A DNA stretch of 64,000 nt from Brevibacterium yomogidense (lineage in GTDB: Bacteria; Actinomycetota; Actinomycetes; Actinomycetales; Brevibacteriaceae): NCBI RefSeq assembly GCF_900163715.1, contig NZ_FWFF01000020.1:247872-311871 (forward strand). Reading direction: 5' to 3'. Made by a program: the position numbers and the translations under genes. Positions 51,701 through 60,760 of the stretch are shown in pieces; within the stretch, counting starts at the first letter, position 1; every line of letters begins with the position of its first letter. Under the pieces are notes generated by a model that saw only the letters and a program-made list of their open reading frames with translations, was not told the origin of the DNA and searched no databases.

Positions 51701-53104
51701 TCAGCGGTTCCGCAGCAGTCGTCGCCCGGCCTCCAGCAGCCCGGCGTACTCGTCGTCCGGCACGAGAGAGCCGCCCGTCAGCCATGCGATGTGCATGCCG
51801 GAGTCCGTCCGACCTGCACGCGCGGGATCGGGGGCCCGGTCCGCACCGGCGGTGCCAGCGCCCGCGAACCGACCCGCCGACCTCAGCCCCGCGCAGGCGG
51901 AGGGCTCCAGGCGCAGCCCGGCGGCGGCCTCGGCGACGGCCAGCGTGCGCAGCAGGTCGTCATCCGTGACGGTCACGTACCCGTGCAGCAGGTGCCCGAC
52001 GGCCTTCCCGACGAACCCCGATGGCCGCCCGACGGCCAGCCCGTCCGCAACGGTCAGCGCACCCAGGCCCACATCCGTCACGGCGATCCCGTCGTCCAGC
52101 CCGGTGAGCCTGCCCAGCAGGAACGCCGGCATCGACACCGGCTCGACGAACACGCAGCGGACAGCGTCCCCGAACTCCGTCCGCAGTCCGTACGCGATCC
52201 CGCCGGGCGCACCGCCGATCCCGCACGGCAGGTGCACCGTGAGCGGATGGTCCTCGTCGACCACGACCGAGGCCGCCGCCAGCTGACCCGCCAGCCGCCT
52301 GCCTGCGACGGCGTAGCCCGCGAAGAGGCTGAGCGAGTTCTCGTCGTCGATGAAGTGGGCGTCCGGATCCGCGTCCGCGGCGGCACGACCGGCGTGCACC
52401 GCCCGGGTGAAATCCGTGGCGTGCTCGACGACCTCGACCCCGGAGCCCCGCAGCGTGTCCTTCTTCCACGCCTTCGCGTCGTGGGACATGTGCACGGTGA
52501 CGCTGAACCCCAGGATCGCGCCCATGAGGCCGATCGACATGCCGAGGTTGCCCGTGGACCCGACGACGATCCGCCTGCGCGACAGGCGCTGCCGCACCGC
52601 GTCGTCGAGGAAGACCAGCGGGCCGCGCTCCAGATCGACGCCGAGGTCCCGGGCGGCACCCAGCGCGACCTCGAGAACCTCGTGGATCCCACCGCGCGAC
52701 TTCACGGAGCCGCTGACGGCGAGCGCATCGTCCCGCTTGACCCACAGGTCGTGCGGGAAGTCCTCCCCGAACTCCTCTCCCAGCGCGCGGCTGAGCGATG
52801 CGACCTTCTCCAGCGGCGATTCGATCACGCCGCCCCGCGCACGGGTCTGGGGGAACAGCTCCTCGAAGAGCGGCGCGAACCAGCGGAACCGCTCCTCTGC
52901 CGCGTCGATGAGGGCGGGAGTCAGCACCGGCGCGGCAGCCGTGGCGGTCGCATCATCGGCGCTGATACGGCCGGAGGCCTCCGCACGCGTCTCCGCCTTC
53001 GTCCGGTCGGGGATCCAGACGGTGGGCCGCGCGTCGATGAGTGCATCCAGCACCGCACGCGACTCTTCGCTGAGTTCGTTCCGCACCGCAGCCGCATCAG
53101 TCAT
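51701..53104 (-). CDS. dsdA: D-serine ammonia-lyase
   Basis: This 467-residue fold-type II PLP enzyme has the PLP Lys in VSGSVKSRGGIHEVLEVAL and the phosphate loop VGSTGNLGMSIG. HMSHDAKAWKKDTLRGSGVEVVEH, NSLSLFAGYAVAGRRL and HLPCGIGGAPGGIAYGL are characteristic of DsdA. It turns D-serine into pyruvate and ammonia. Length is as expected for the family. It is divergent from a DinB gene; there is no LysR-type dsdC beside it. Confidence 0.9.
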   Translation of the reverse strand: MTDAAAVRNELSEESRAVLDALIDARPTVWIPDRTKAETRAEASGRISADDATATAAAPVLTPALIDAAEERFRWFAPLFEELFPQTRARGGVIESPLEKVASLSRALGEEFGEDFPHDLWVKRDDALAVSGSVKSRGGIHEVLEVALGAARDLGVDLERGPLVFLDDAVRQRLSRRRIVVGSTGNLGMSIGLMGAILGFSVTVHMSHDAKAWKKDTLRGSGVEVVEHATDFTRAVHAGRAAADADPDAHFIDDENSLSLFAGYAVAGRRLAGQLAAASVVVDEDHPLTVHLPCGIGGAPGGIAYGLRTEFGDAVRCVFVEPVSMPAFLLGRLTGLDDGIAVTDVGLGALTVADGLAVGRPSGFVGKAVGHLLHGYVTVTDDDLLRTLAVAEAAAGLRLEPSACAGLRSAGRFAGAGTAGADRAPDPARAGRTDSGMHIAWLTGGSLVPDDEYAGLLEAGRRLLRNR

Positions 53105-53150
53105 GTCCGGAACGCTACCGCTGGGACTCCACTGCTGGCACTATTGCCAG

Positions 53151-53774
53151 ATGACAGCGGACAGCAACGACGCACCGGACACCTCCACCACCTCTGAAGA
53201 CTCGCGCATCACCACTGATGACTCCCGCACTGCCTCGGACGACCCGGCAGGTCGCACCGACCCGCCGCTCCTCGCGGACGAGCACGACACCGTCACCGGG
53301 TACATCGACTTCCACCGGCAGACACTCGCGTGGAAGATCCGCGGACTCGACATCGACCAGCTGCGGGCCACCCTTCCGTCCTCCGCGATGACGCTGGGAG
53401 GCATGCTCTCCCATCTGTCCTTCGTCGAGGACTTCTGGCTCAGCCTCTGCGTGGGCGGCGAGATGCCGGAGCCCTGGGCCTCGACCGACTGGGACGCGGA
53501 CCAGGACGCGGACTGGCACCTCGCCGGCACCTCGGACGCGGACGCGCTGTGGAAGCTGTGGGAGGACAGTGTCGAGCGCTCCCGCGGGATCGTCGACGGC
53601 CTCGTCGCCGCCCACGGACCTGATGCCGCCATGGCCGGACGCCACGAGGACAAGGGCAGCGGCGAGCAGGTGACGCTGCGCTGGATCCTCGTCCACCTCG
53701 TCGAGGAGTACGCGCGCCACGTCGGCCACGCGGACCTGCTCCGCGAGGCGATCGACGGCCTGACGGGCGAATAG
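53151..53774 (+). CDS. DinB/DUF664-family protein
   Basis: These 207 residues have an about 45-residue acidic, Ser/Thr-rich leader, then a four-helix DinB-like domain: TVTGYIDFHRQTLAWKI, MTLGGMLSHLSFVEDFW (first metal His) and EEYARHVGHADLLREAIDG with the two late His. The three His metal triad looks complete. DinB-like proteins often act as metal-dependent thiol transferases (bacillithiol or mycothiol type), but function here is unknown. It is followed closely by menC. Confidence 0.8.
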   Translation: MTADSNDAPDTSTTSEDSRITTDDSRTASDDPAGRTDPPLLADEHDTVTGYIDFHRQTLAWKIRGLDIDQLRATLPSSAMTLGGMLSHLSFVEDFWLSLCVGGEMPEPWASTDWDADQDADWHLAGTSDADALWKLWEDSVERSRGIVDGLVAAHGPDAAMAGRHEDKGSGEQVTLRWILVHLVEEYARHVGHADLLREAIDGLTGE

Positions 53775-53803
53775 GCGCCGGACGCGATTGCTACTGTGAT
53801 GTC

Positions 53804-54922
53804 ATGCAGCTCACATCGCTCCGACTCCACCGCGTGTCCCTCCCACTCGTCACACCGTTCGAGACCTCGTTCGCCCGGCAGACGGAGAAGCACTGCTACC
53901 TCGTCGAGGCGTCGTTCGACACGGAGTCCGGACCGATCACCGGGTGGGGCGAATCCGTTGCGATGATCTCGCCCCTCTACTCCGACGAATACGTGGACGG
54001 AGGCATCGCGGTGACCCGCGACTGGATGGTCCCGATCCTCTTCGACGTGGAGAACCTCACGGCGGAGACCGTCGCCTGGCACCTCAAGCCCATCATCGGC
54101 CACCCTATGGCGAAGTCGGCCCTGGAGATGGCGGTGCTCGAGGCCCAGCTGAAGATGCGCAACCAGTCGTTCAAGGAGTATGTGGGCGGTGTCGTCGACT
54201 CCGTGCCGTCGGGCGTCTCCGTGGGCATCCAGCGGTCGATCCCCGAACTGCTCGAGGCCGTGGGCGGCTACCTGGATGAGGGCTACGCCCGTATCAAGCT
54301 GAAGATCAAGCCCGGCGCGGACCTCGAGCCCGTCGCCGCGCTGCGCAAGGAGTACGGCGACGACTTCCTCTTCCAGGTCGATGCGAACGCCGCGTACACG
54401 CTGGTCGACGCAGCGCACCTCACAAAGCTCGACGACTACGGCCTCCTCCTCATCGAGCAGCCCCTGGGCGAGGCGGACATCCGCCAGCACGCCGAGCTCG
54501 CGAAGCTCATGAGCACGCCGATGTGCCTGGACGAGTCGATCGTGTCCGCGGAGTCCGCAGCGGACGCCATCTCGCTGGGCGCCGCAGCCGTCATCAACAT
54601 CAAGCCCGGACGCGTGGGCGGCTTCCTCGAGGCGAAGCGGATCCACGACCTCGCATCCGCGCACGGGGTCGCCGTCTGGCACGGCGGCATGGTCGAGACC
54701 GGCCTGGGGCGCGCGGCGAACGCCGCGCTGGCGACGCTGCCCGGCTTCTCACTGCCGGGCGACATCTCCGGGTCGAAGCGCTTCTTCCACGAGGACATCA
54801 CAGAGGAGATCGTGCAGCGCGATGGCGCCGTCGAGATCCCCACGGGTCCCGGGTTCGGCGTGACGATCGACCCGGGTCAGCTGGAGAAGTTCCGCACGGA
54901 GACCATCGACATCACCCGCTGA
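53804..54922 (+). CDS. menC: o-Succinylbenzoate synthase / N-succinylamino acid racemase (enolase superfamily)
   Basis: These 372 residues have the MLE-subgroup catalytic set: KLKIKPG (KxK), QVDANAAY and LLIEQPLG and CLDESI as the three metal carboxylates, and NIKPGRVGGFLEA with the opposite Lys. The overall text is close to Amycolatopsis-type OSBS/NSAR enzymes, which make menaquinone precursor or racemise N-succinylamino acids. Other men genes are not in the window, while an M20 peptidase and D-serine dehydratase are near, so a racemase role is possible. The gene symbol should be read as family-level. Confidence 0.8.
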   Translation: MQLTSLRLHRVSLPLVTPFETSFARQTEKHCYLVEASFDTESGPITGWGESVAMISPLYSDEYVDGGIAVTRDWMVPILFDVENLTAETVAWHLKPIIGHPMAKSALEMAVLEAQLKMRNQSFKEYVGGVVDSVPSGVSVGIQRSIPELLEAVGGYLDEGYARIKLKIKPGADLEPVAALRKEYGDDFLFQVDANAAYTLVDAAHLTKLDDYGLLLIEQPLGEADIRQHAELAKLMSTPMCLDESIVSAESAADAISLGAAAVINIKPGRVGGFLEAKRIHDLASAHGVAVWHGGMVETGLGRAANAALATLPGFSLPGDISGSKRFFHEDITEEIVQRDGAVEIPTGPGFGVTIDPGQLEKFRTETIDITR

Positions 54923-54991
54923 CTCCGGACCGACCGGGCACCGGACCGACCGGGCACCGGAAGCTCAGGCTGCGGAAGATCAGACTCCGGG

Positions 54992-56269
54992 TCAGCGCTC
55001 CTCGTCGCCGGTCGCGGAGTCTCCCCCGTCGTCAGCGTCCCCCTCATCCTCAGCGACGCCCCCGTCGTCCGTGGTGCCAGAATCCGCGCGCTCACCGGGA
55101 GTCGCGCCACCCTGGCGTCGCCTGCGGTCCTGCAGTGCGTCCTCGATCAGCGCGTTCACGTCGATCCCGCCGGTCGCATCGGTCACCTCATCGTCGATGT
55201 CCCACACTCCCGCGGGCGGGCCTTCTGCTGTGTCTGACCCGGACTCCGATCCTGGCTCCGGCTCCGGCTGGAAGCCCATGCGGCGGCCTGAGCCACCCGC
55301 AGCGCCGGCCTCTCCGTCACCGGACCTGTCACCCGCACCGTCACCTGCGCCCGCACCACCGTCGGTGCCGGATCCGGCACTCCCCCGGTCGCCCCAGCCG
55401 CCGAGCCGATCACTGAGCCAGCCCCGCAGCGCATCCGTGTCGAGCCCGTCGCCTCTGCGCTTCTGCAGATCGCGCAGCATCCTGCGGACTTCGTCCGGGA
55501 GCCTGTCGAACAGCTCGGGATCCAGCGGCGAAGCGCCCTTCGACGATCCGCGCGAGCCGCTGCCGGACGCGCCGCCGAGGCCGCCCGCACCTCCCCAGTT
55601 CGCCAGATTCCCCAGACCGCTGAGGCCGCCCATGCCGCCCAGCGCCTGCTGGATGTCGGCCAGCGCATCGTTCCATCCCGGTGCGCCACCGGTGCCGTCC
55701 GTGCCCGTGGTCGGGCGGTCGGTCGTACCGTCCGCGGATCCGCTCGCGACGGCCTCGGCGGAAGGACCGCCCTTCTCCCCGTCTCGCTCGAGCGGTCCGG
55801 CCTGCCTCGCAGTCCCGGCAGCCGCGGCCTCGGCGGCTCGCTGCTGTGTTTCTGCCGCGAGCACCTGAGCCTCCGCAGCGCGCCCCTGCGATTCTGCAGC
55901 GCGAACCTCGGCCTCCGCAGCGCGCGTCTGCGCCTCGACCGCGAGCTGTCGCGCCTCCGCCTCTCGCGTCTGTGCGTCTGCGGCGCGCTCCTGCGCCTCC
56001 GCGGCACGCACACCAGCCTCCGCGGCTCGAGTCTGCGCGCGGAGCAGTTCCGTCTGGGCGTCTGCGAGTGCGATCCTCGCACGCGCGTCCTCCGCCTCGT
56101 GCTCCGCAGCGGCTTCAGCCTGCTCGCGGCGCTCCGCCCGGTCCTCGGCAAGGTGCGCGGCGATCCGGCGCAGGCCGGCAAGCGCGGCGAGGACGACGGT
56201 GACGCAGCCTGCCAGCACCACCACGAGGAGCACGAGGAGAAGGATCTCGGGAAGTGTGGACTGGAGCAT
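54992..56269 (-). CDS. Membrane-anchored coiled-coil protein with heptad Ala/Glu repeats
   Basis: These 425 residues have one N-terminal membrane helix (LLLVLLVVVLAGCVTVVLAAL). Residues about 40-150 are a long coiled coil built from 7-residue units such as AQTRAAE, AEVRAAE, SQGRAAE and TQQRAAE. The rest is Gly/Asp/Ser-rich and disordered with a short ordered part (PELFDRLPDEVRRMLRDLQ). I do not recognise a family. It may be a scaffold on the inner face of the membrane. The next gene upstream on this strand encodes a DUF3817-like membrane protein. Confidence 0.6.
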   Translation of the reverse strand: MLQSTLPEILLLVLLVVVLAGCVTVVLAALAGLRRIAAHLAEDRAERREQAEAAAEHEAEDARARIALADAQTELLRAQTRAAEAGVRAAEAQERAADAQTREAEARQLAVEAQTRAAEAEVRAAESQGRAAEAQVLAAETQQRAAEAAAAGTARQAGPLERDGEKGGPSAEAVASGSADGTTDRPTTGTDGTGGAPGWNDALADIQQALGGMGGLSGLGNLANWGGAGGLGGASGSGSRGSSKGASPLDPELFDRLPDEVRRMLRDLQKRRGDGLDTDALRGWLSDRLGGWGDRGSAGSGTDGGAGAGDGAGDRSGDGEAGAAGGSGRRMGFQPEPEPGSESGSDTAEGPPAGVWDIDDEVTDATGGIDVNALIEDALQDRRRRQGGATPGERADSGTTDDGGVAEDEGDADDGGDSATGDEER

Positions 56270-56317
56270 GGCTGTCCTTAGCGACGGCGACGTTGCGGAC
56301 TACCAGTATGAAGGAGA

Positions 56318-56815
56318 TCAGACGGGCGGACCCAGGATCAGGAGCACGGTGAACACGACGGCGACCGCCAGCACCCCTGTCAGCAGTGCGGAGACGGGCT
56401 TCCGGATGCCCCATGCGATGGGGCGCTCGAGCAGGGTCTTCGGCTCGCGACCACCGGCAGCCAGGCCCCACGCACCGTCCAGCAGACCGCGGCGCCTCGC
56501 CCCGATCTCGAACGGGATCGTGGCGTACGGAATGATCGCGGAGCCCAGGCCCAGCAGGATGGCCCGGATGCCCCACTGCTGCGACACCCCCACGAACACC
56601 GTGGCGACGCAGTAGGCGAGGAACATGAACCCGTGGACTCCACCGCCGATGCTCACCATCACCTCAGTCGACCGCGTGACGTACTTGAGGAACATCCCCA
56701 GCAGCAGGAGGGTCCAGGTGATCGCCTCGCCGATCGCGACGATGGTGAACAGGCGCTTGGGTGTCATCCCGTCATCGTCCCGGTCATCGTCGCGGACTGC
56801 ACGCGGCATCTGCAT
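56318..56815 (-). CDS. DUF3817-family membrane protein
   Basis: About 165 residues. The text LFTIVAIGEAITWTLLLLGMFLKY, GGVHGFMFLAYC and IPFATIPFE-like YATIPFEIGARRRGLL is typical of DUF3817, a short membrane domain of unknown function; a further C-terminal helix follows (LLTGVLAVAVVFTVLLIL). The start could be ATG 56,815 (used) or ATG 56,767, which begins at MTPKRLF; neither has a clear ribosome site. Confidence 0.75.
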   Translation of the reverse strand: MQMPRAVRDDDRDDDGMTPKRLFTIVAIGEAITWTLLLLGMFLKYVTRSTEVMVSIGGGVHGFMFLAYCVATVFVGVSQQWGIRAILLGLGSAIIPYATIPFEIGARRRGLLDGAWGLAAGGREPKTLLERPIAWGIRKPVSALLTGVLAVAVVFTVLLILGPPV

Positions 56816-56975
56816 CGCGAGAATCCATCGCTCAGTCCATGAGCACAATGCGAGCGGGCTCCGAGCCCTCCCCCAGGGAGTGCTCGGAGCCCGCTCGCTC
56901 GGCTCACCGGCCGGTCAGCGCGTCGCGTGGGTGGACCGCGTCAGCAGACGAGTCCCTTCCCGCTGCGCGCCGGGC

Positions 56976-59210
56976 TCAGCTGCGACGGCGGCTGCGCGTG
57001 GCGGCCACGACCGCTGCGCCGCCCACCAGCAGTGCTGCGCCGGCCGCGAAGAGCGGCAGCGAGTCGGCGCCGGTGCGCGGCAGCTTGTCGCTGTCATCAC
57101 CGTCATCGCCGCCGTTGCCGCTGTCGTCACCGTCGTCACCGTTGTCGCCCTCGTCGCCGTCATCGCCGCCGTCGGGTGCGTCCTCGTCCGCGACGACGCT
57201 GAACGTGCCGCTCAGGTCCGCCGCCGAGGCCTCGGCCGCCGCCTGCTCTGCACCTGCGTTCGCATCCGCGGAGTCCACGCCGTCGACCTCGACGGAGTAG
57301 TCGCCGATGTAGTCGTCCGCGGCATCCGAGTTGGTGCCGTAGACCTTGGTGCTCGCCACGCCGTCGTCATCCGCGGATGCCGCGATCACGGCCTCTTCGG
57401 TGTTCTGACCCGAGGTCGGGGTGACGGTGAAGTCCACATCGTCGCCCGGCTCCAGGCCGGTCACCTGCAGGTCGACGCCCTTGTCTGCGTCCACGAAGTC
57501 GGAGATCCCCACCGTCTCCGGTGCGATCGTGAGCGCCAGGTCGTCCGATGGCTGATCCGACGGATCGTCCGTCGGCTCGTCCGTCGGCTGATCGCTCGGG
57601 TCATCCGTGGGCTCACCCGTCGGGTCATCCGTGGGCTCGCCGGTCGGGTCATCAGTCGGCTCACCCGTCGGATCGTCCGTCGGATCGTCCGTCGGATCAT
57701 CGGTGGGTCCGTCGACGAGGTCGAAGGCCACGGAGTGCGCGGCGAACGCGATCGCCGGGGTGAAGATGTCGATCGACTCGGTCGACACGTTCTCGATCGT
57801 GTCGTCGATCGTGTGGTAGTTCCGATCCTGCTGGACGCCTTCGGTGCCGCCGAACAGCTCGACCTCTTCCGCGGTCTTGATCGCGTCCGCGCCGGAGAAG
57901 AGGCCGGAGGCGGGCACCCCGTTGTCGATGAACGCCTGGTAGTCGGAGCGCCCGGAGAACTCCGTGCCGACGTGCGGCTGATCGTTCGAGTCGAAGAAGT
58001 CGGTGAAGATCGCCTCGAGCTCAGCCGATCCCTCCGGCACATTCACTCCCGGGGGCAGCGGGACATCCGAGCCGTCGGAGTCGAGCGTGCCGACGACGTA
58101 GTTCTCCGAACCGATCATGTCGAAGTTCAGGTAGGACTGGATCCGATCGAGATCGTCGGCGGGCAGCGAGGCCACGTACTCGGTGGAGCCGACGAGGCCC
58201 ACCTCCTCCGCACCCCAGAACCCGAACCGCACGGTGTGGTCCACGTCCGTCGGCTGCGCCGCGAGTGCCTCCGCCGCCGCCAGGATGCCGGCGACACCGG
58301 ACGCGTTGTCGTTGACGCCCGGGCCCTCCGCGACGCCGTCCAGGTGCGCGCCGATCATCTGCACGCTGTCGTCATCGCCCGCAGTGGTCTCTGCGATGAC
58401 GTTCCAGGTCTCCACCGTGGTGAATTCGGTCTCGAGGGTGAAGTCAGCGGTGATCTCCTCAGCCGGATCCGCCTCGGCCGCCTCGACCAGCGAGTCGCGC
58501 AGCGCCTCGCCATCGGCCTGCTGCAGTCCGAGGGTGGGGGCGCTGCCCTCCATCCGCTCACCGAGCGTGCCGTTGACCGGCCCGGCCTCCGTGTTGTAGA
58601 TCACGACGCCGGCCGCGCCGGCCTCGGTCGCGCTCGCCGTCTTCTCACCGAAGGCGCACTCGCCGCGCTGGACCAGCACGATCTTGTCGGTCACGTCGGA
58701 GAAATCAGAGGGGGAGCAGCCGAGCTCACCTCCGGCGCCGTCACCGTAGGAGTCGTCGACCGGCAGCGCGAGGACTGCGTCGGAGAGTGCGGGGTCCGCG
58801 GCTTCCGTGTAGGCGAAGGCCTCGACGTCGTAGTCGGTGTCGCCCACGGTGAGCGCGACGTCCCCGAACGTCTGGTCTGCGACGTCGAAGTAGTGGCGGG
58901 AGACGTCGAAGGCGCCGGTGCCCTCGAGGACTCCTTCCACGTACTCGGAGGCCGCTTCGTATCCTGCTGTGCCCAGTGCGCGGTGGCCGTCGTCGGCGTT
59001 CGCGAGCGAGATGTCCGACAGCTGCTGCAGATGCTCCATCGCATCCGCGCCCGTCACATCCATGTCGGTGTGCTCCGTCGGCCCGTCAGGGGCCGTCGGC
59101 GAGGCGAGAGCCGGTGCCACAGTGGCCAGGCCCAGTGCGGCCGCCGCGGCGACCCCCACCGTGCAGCGCAGAGCGCGCCCGGCCGTTGTGTGTACAGGTT
59201 GCATGGTCAT
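56976..59210 (-). CDS. LPxTG-anchored M28-family aminopeptidase with PA domain
   Basis: These 744 residues have a signal peptide (cleavage near LASPT), a PA domain inserted around residues 130-260 (VLVQRGECAFGEKTASA), and an M28 catalytic domain with MIGAHLDG, GVNDNASGVAGILAAAEAL, FWGAEEVGLVGS, FDMIGS and NYHTIDDTIENV. The zinc ligands and catalytic Glu (AEE) look intact. Then come a Pro-Thr-Asp repeat stalk (units TDDPTGEP, residues about 480-550), a beta-rich domain, a second acidic spacer, and a sortase signal LPRTG followed by a hydrophobic helix and RSRRRS. It is a wall-anchored surface exopeptidase. Upstream DNA carries phased GTAACG/GTCACG repeats. Confidence 0.9.
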   Translation of the reverse strand: MTMQPVHTTAGRALRCTVGVAAAAALGLATVAPALASPTAPDGPTEHTDMDVTGADAMEHLQQLSDISLANADDGHRALGTAGYEAASEYVEGVLEGTGAFDVSRHYFDVADQTFGDVALTVGDTDYDVEAFAYTEAADPALSDAVLALPVDDSYGDGAGGELGCSPSDFSDVTDKIVLVQRGECAFGEKTASATEAGAAGVVIYNTEAGPVNGTLGERMEGSAPTLGLQQADGEALRDSLVEAAEADPAEEITADFTLETEFTTVETWNVIAETTAGDDDSVQMIGAHLDGVAEGPGVNDNASGVAGILAAAEALAAQPTDVDHTVRFGFWGAEEVGLVGSTEYVASLPADDLDRIQSYLNFDMIGSENYVVGTLDSDGSDVPLPPGVNVPEGSAELEAIFTDFFDSNDQPHVGTEFSGRSDYQAFIDNGVPASGLFSGADAIKTAEEVELFGGTEGVQQDRNYHTIDDTIENVSTESIDIFTPAIAFAAHSVAFDLVDGPTDDPTDDPTDDPTGEPTDDPTGEPTDDPTGEPTDDPSDQPTDEPTDDPSDQPSDDLALTIAPETVGISDFVDADKGVDLQVTGLEPGDDVDFTVTPTSGQNTEEAVIAASADDDGVASTKVYGTNSDAADDYIGDYSVEVDGVDSADANAGAEQAAAEASAADLSGTFSVVADEDAPDGGDDGDEGDNGDDGDDSGNGGDDGDDSDKLPRTGADSLPLFAAGAALLVGGAAVVAATRSRRRS
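57540..57710. repeat. Tandem 12/24-bp repeats encoding the PTD stalk
   Basis: Units of the type TCATCCGTGGGCTCACCCGTCGG-like DNA recur in register with the TDDPTGEP protein repeat. Such arrays vary in copy number between strains. Confidence 0.7.
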
Positions 59211-59538
59211 CCTTCCGATGCCGTGTGCAGAGGTGCTGTGCGTCCTTCGGGATCACGCGCCGCGGGAGTCCCCGCTCAGCGTCCTGTGATCGCAATCACA
59301 CGATCTACACAGTAACGGAATGGTCACGACACGAGGTCACGAACCGATAACGAACCTGAGTGCGAGCTGACTTTCGGCCGTCGCTGCCCGTGGAGACGCT
59401 CCTCCCCAATCGATCAACCAGTTGCGCAAGTATTGAATTCACCGCGGTGGTTTCCTAGACTCTCCACGAACGCGGACCACCGCACACCGGACGAAGGATC
59501 AGCGCCCCCTCCGGGCGCTCCGAGGGAGCACGACACGC
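59211..59538. other. Divergent promoter region of the M28 and VIT1 genes
   Basis: About 330 bp without a gene. It contains phased repeats at 59,312-59,352 and, further right, an AT-richer patch near 59,410-59,450 that may hold the plus-strand promoter. Confidence 0.45.
59312..59352. promoter_or_regulatory. Phased direct repeats GTAACG-N5-GTCACG and GTCACG-N5-ATAACG
   Basis: Half-sites start at 59,312 and 59,323, and at 59,336 and 59,347; each pair is 11 bp apart. They lie about 100-140 bp upstream of the M28 peptidase start. The pattern matches the pairs upstream of the secreted protein at 42,812 and resembles MtrA-type sites. Confidence 0.5.
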
Positions 59539-60750
59539 ATGACGGACCAGCGACCGGACGATCCGGGGGCGTACTCCCGAGGACCCGCACTCACCCCGGA
59601 CGAGGATCGCGAACCGCTCACCGGTCCCATCTACACGGTGTCGGACACCCTGTCCGGTCCCGACCGCGCGCTGGTGCGCCGGTGGCAGAAGCACCTCGCG
59701 AACGAGCGGCTCGAAGAGCGCCTCTACCGTACGCTCGCCCAGCGCCGCGACGGCGAGGAGGCGGAGATCCTCACAGCGCTCGCCGAGGCGGAGGCCCGGC
59801 ACCAGCAGCACTGGATCACCCTGCTGGGCGACTACGCGGAGCCGCGCCGACGCCCGTCGTTCGGCACTCTCGTCCTCGCATTCCTGGGCCGGGTGTTCGG
59901 CTCCGTGTTCGTGCTCGCGCTCGCCCAGCAGTCCGAATCGCAGTCGCCCTACGCCACGGACCGGTGGGCGACCTCCCGCATGGCCGCCGACGAGACGATC
60001 CACGCCGAGGTCGTGAGGGCGCTCGCGCAGCAGTCGCGGGCCCGGCTGTCCGGCAGCTTCCGCGCCGCGGTGTTCGGAGCGAACGACGGCCTCGTGTCGA
60101 ACCTGGCGCTGGTGCTCGGCGTCGCCGCGGCCGGCATGACCCCCGCCGCGGTCCTGCTGACGGGCGTGTCGGGCCTGCTGGCAGGCGCGCTGTCGATGGG
60201 AGCCGGCGAATACGTGTCGGTGCGATCGCAGCGAGAGCTGCTCGAGGCCTCGGAGCCGGACCCGGAGTCCCGCCACGTGATCCCCCACCTGGACCTCGAC
60301 GCGAACGAACTCGCGCTCGTCTACCGCGCCCGCGGCATGGACGAGGACCAGGCGGCCTCGGCCGCCTCGACTCAGATCCGCGCCGCACAGTCGCCCGTGC
60401 ACCGCCGGCCGATCGCCGGGCACCGCGGCGACCCGGCACCCGCCACGGGCACGGCCGACGACCACGAGGAGCTGGGCACCGGCCTGAGCGCGGCGATCTC
60501 GAGCTTCTGCTTCTTCTCCTCCGGCGCCGTCATCCCGATCCTGCCGTTCGTCTTCGGCATGAACGGGACGCCCGCCGTGATCCTCGCCGCTGCGCTCGTG
60601 GGGCTGGCACTGCTCGTCACCGGTGGGATCGTGGGCATCCTCTCCGGCCGCGCACCGCTGCCCCGAGCGCTCCGCCAGCTGGCGATCGGCTTCGGCGCCG
60701 CCGCGGTCACGTACCTCCTGGGTCTCCTCTTCGGGACCTCCGTCGCGTGA
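59539..60750 (+). CDS. VIT1/CCC1-family transporter with N-terminal ferritin-like domain
   Basis: These 403 residues combine two parts. Residues about 45-165 form a ferritin/rubrerythrin-like helical part (RRWQKHLANERLEERLYRTLA, EAEARHQQHWITLLGDY, MAADETIHAEVV), with Glu and His positions fit for binding iron. Residues about 170-403 form a VIT1-type membrane domain (GANDGLVSNLALVLGV, SMGAGEYVSVRSQREL, then hydrophobic helices). This fusion is known in bacteria and moves Fe2+ or Mn2+ across the membrane. The stop at 60,750 converges with the TRAP operon. Confidence 0.85.
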   Translation: MTDQRPDDPGAYSRGPALTPDEDREPLTGPIYTVSDTLSGPDRALVRRWQKHLANERLEERLYRTLAQRRDGEEAEILTALAEAEARHQQHWITLLGDYAEPRRRPSFGTLVLAFLGRVFGSVFVLALAQQSESQSPYATDRWATSRMAADETIHAEVVRALAQQSRARLSGSFRAAVFGANDGLVSNLALVLGVAAAGMTPAAVLLTGVSGLLAGALSMGAGEYVSVRSQRELLEASEPDPESRHVIPHLDLDANELALVYRARGMDEDQAASAASTQIRAAQSPVHRRPIAGHRGDPAPATGTADDHEELGTGLSAAISSFCFFSSGAVIPILPFVFGMNGTPAVILAAALVGLALLVTGGIVGILSGRAPLPRALRQLAIGFGAAAVTYLLGLLFGTSVA

Positions 60751-60760
60751 CCGCCGCGGG

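Noticed and set aside
56625..59315. 896-codon plus-strand frame
   Set aside because: It is antisense to the M28 peptidase gene, with Arg/Val/Gly-rich shadow text, and is not a real gene.
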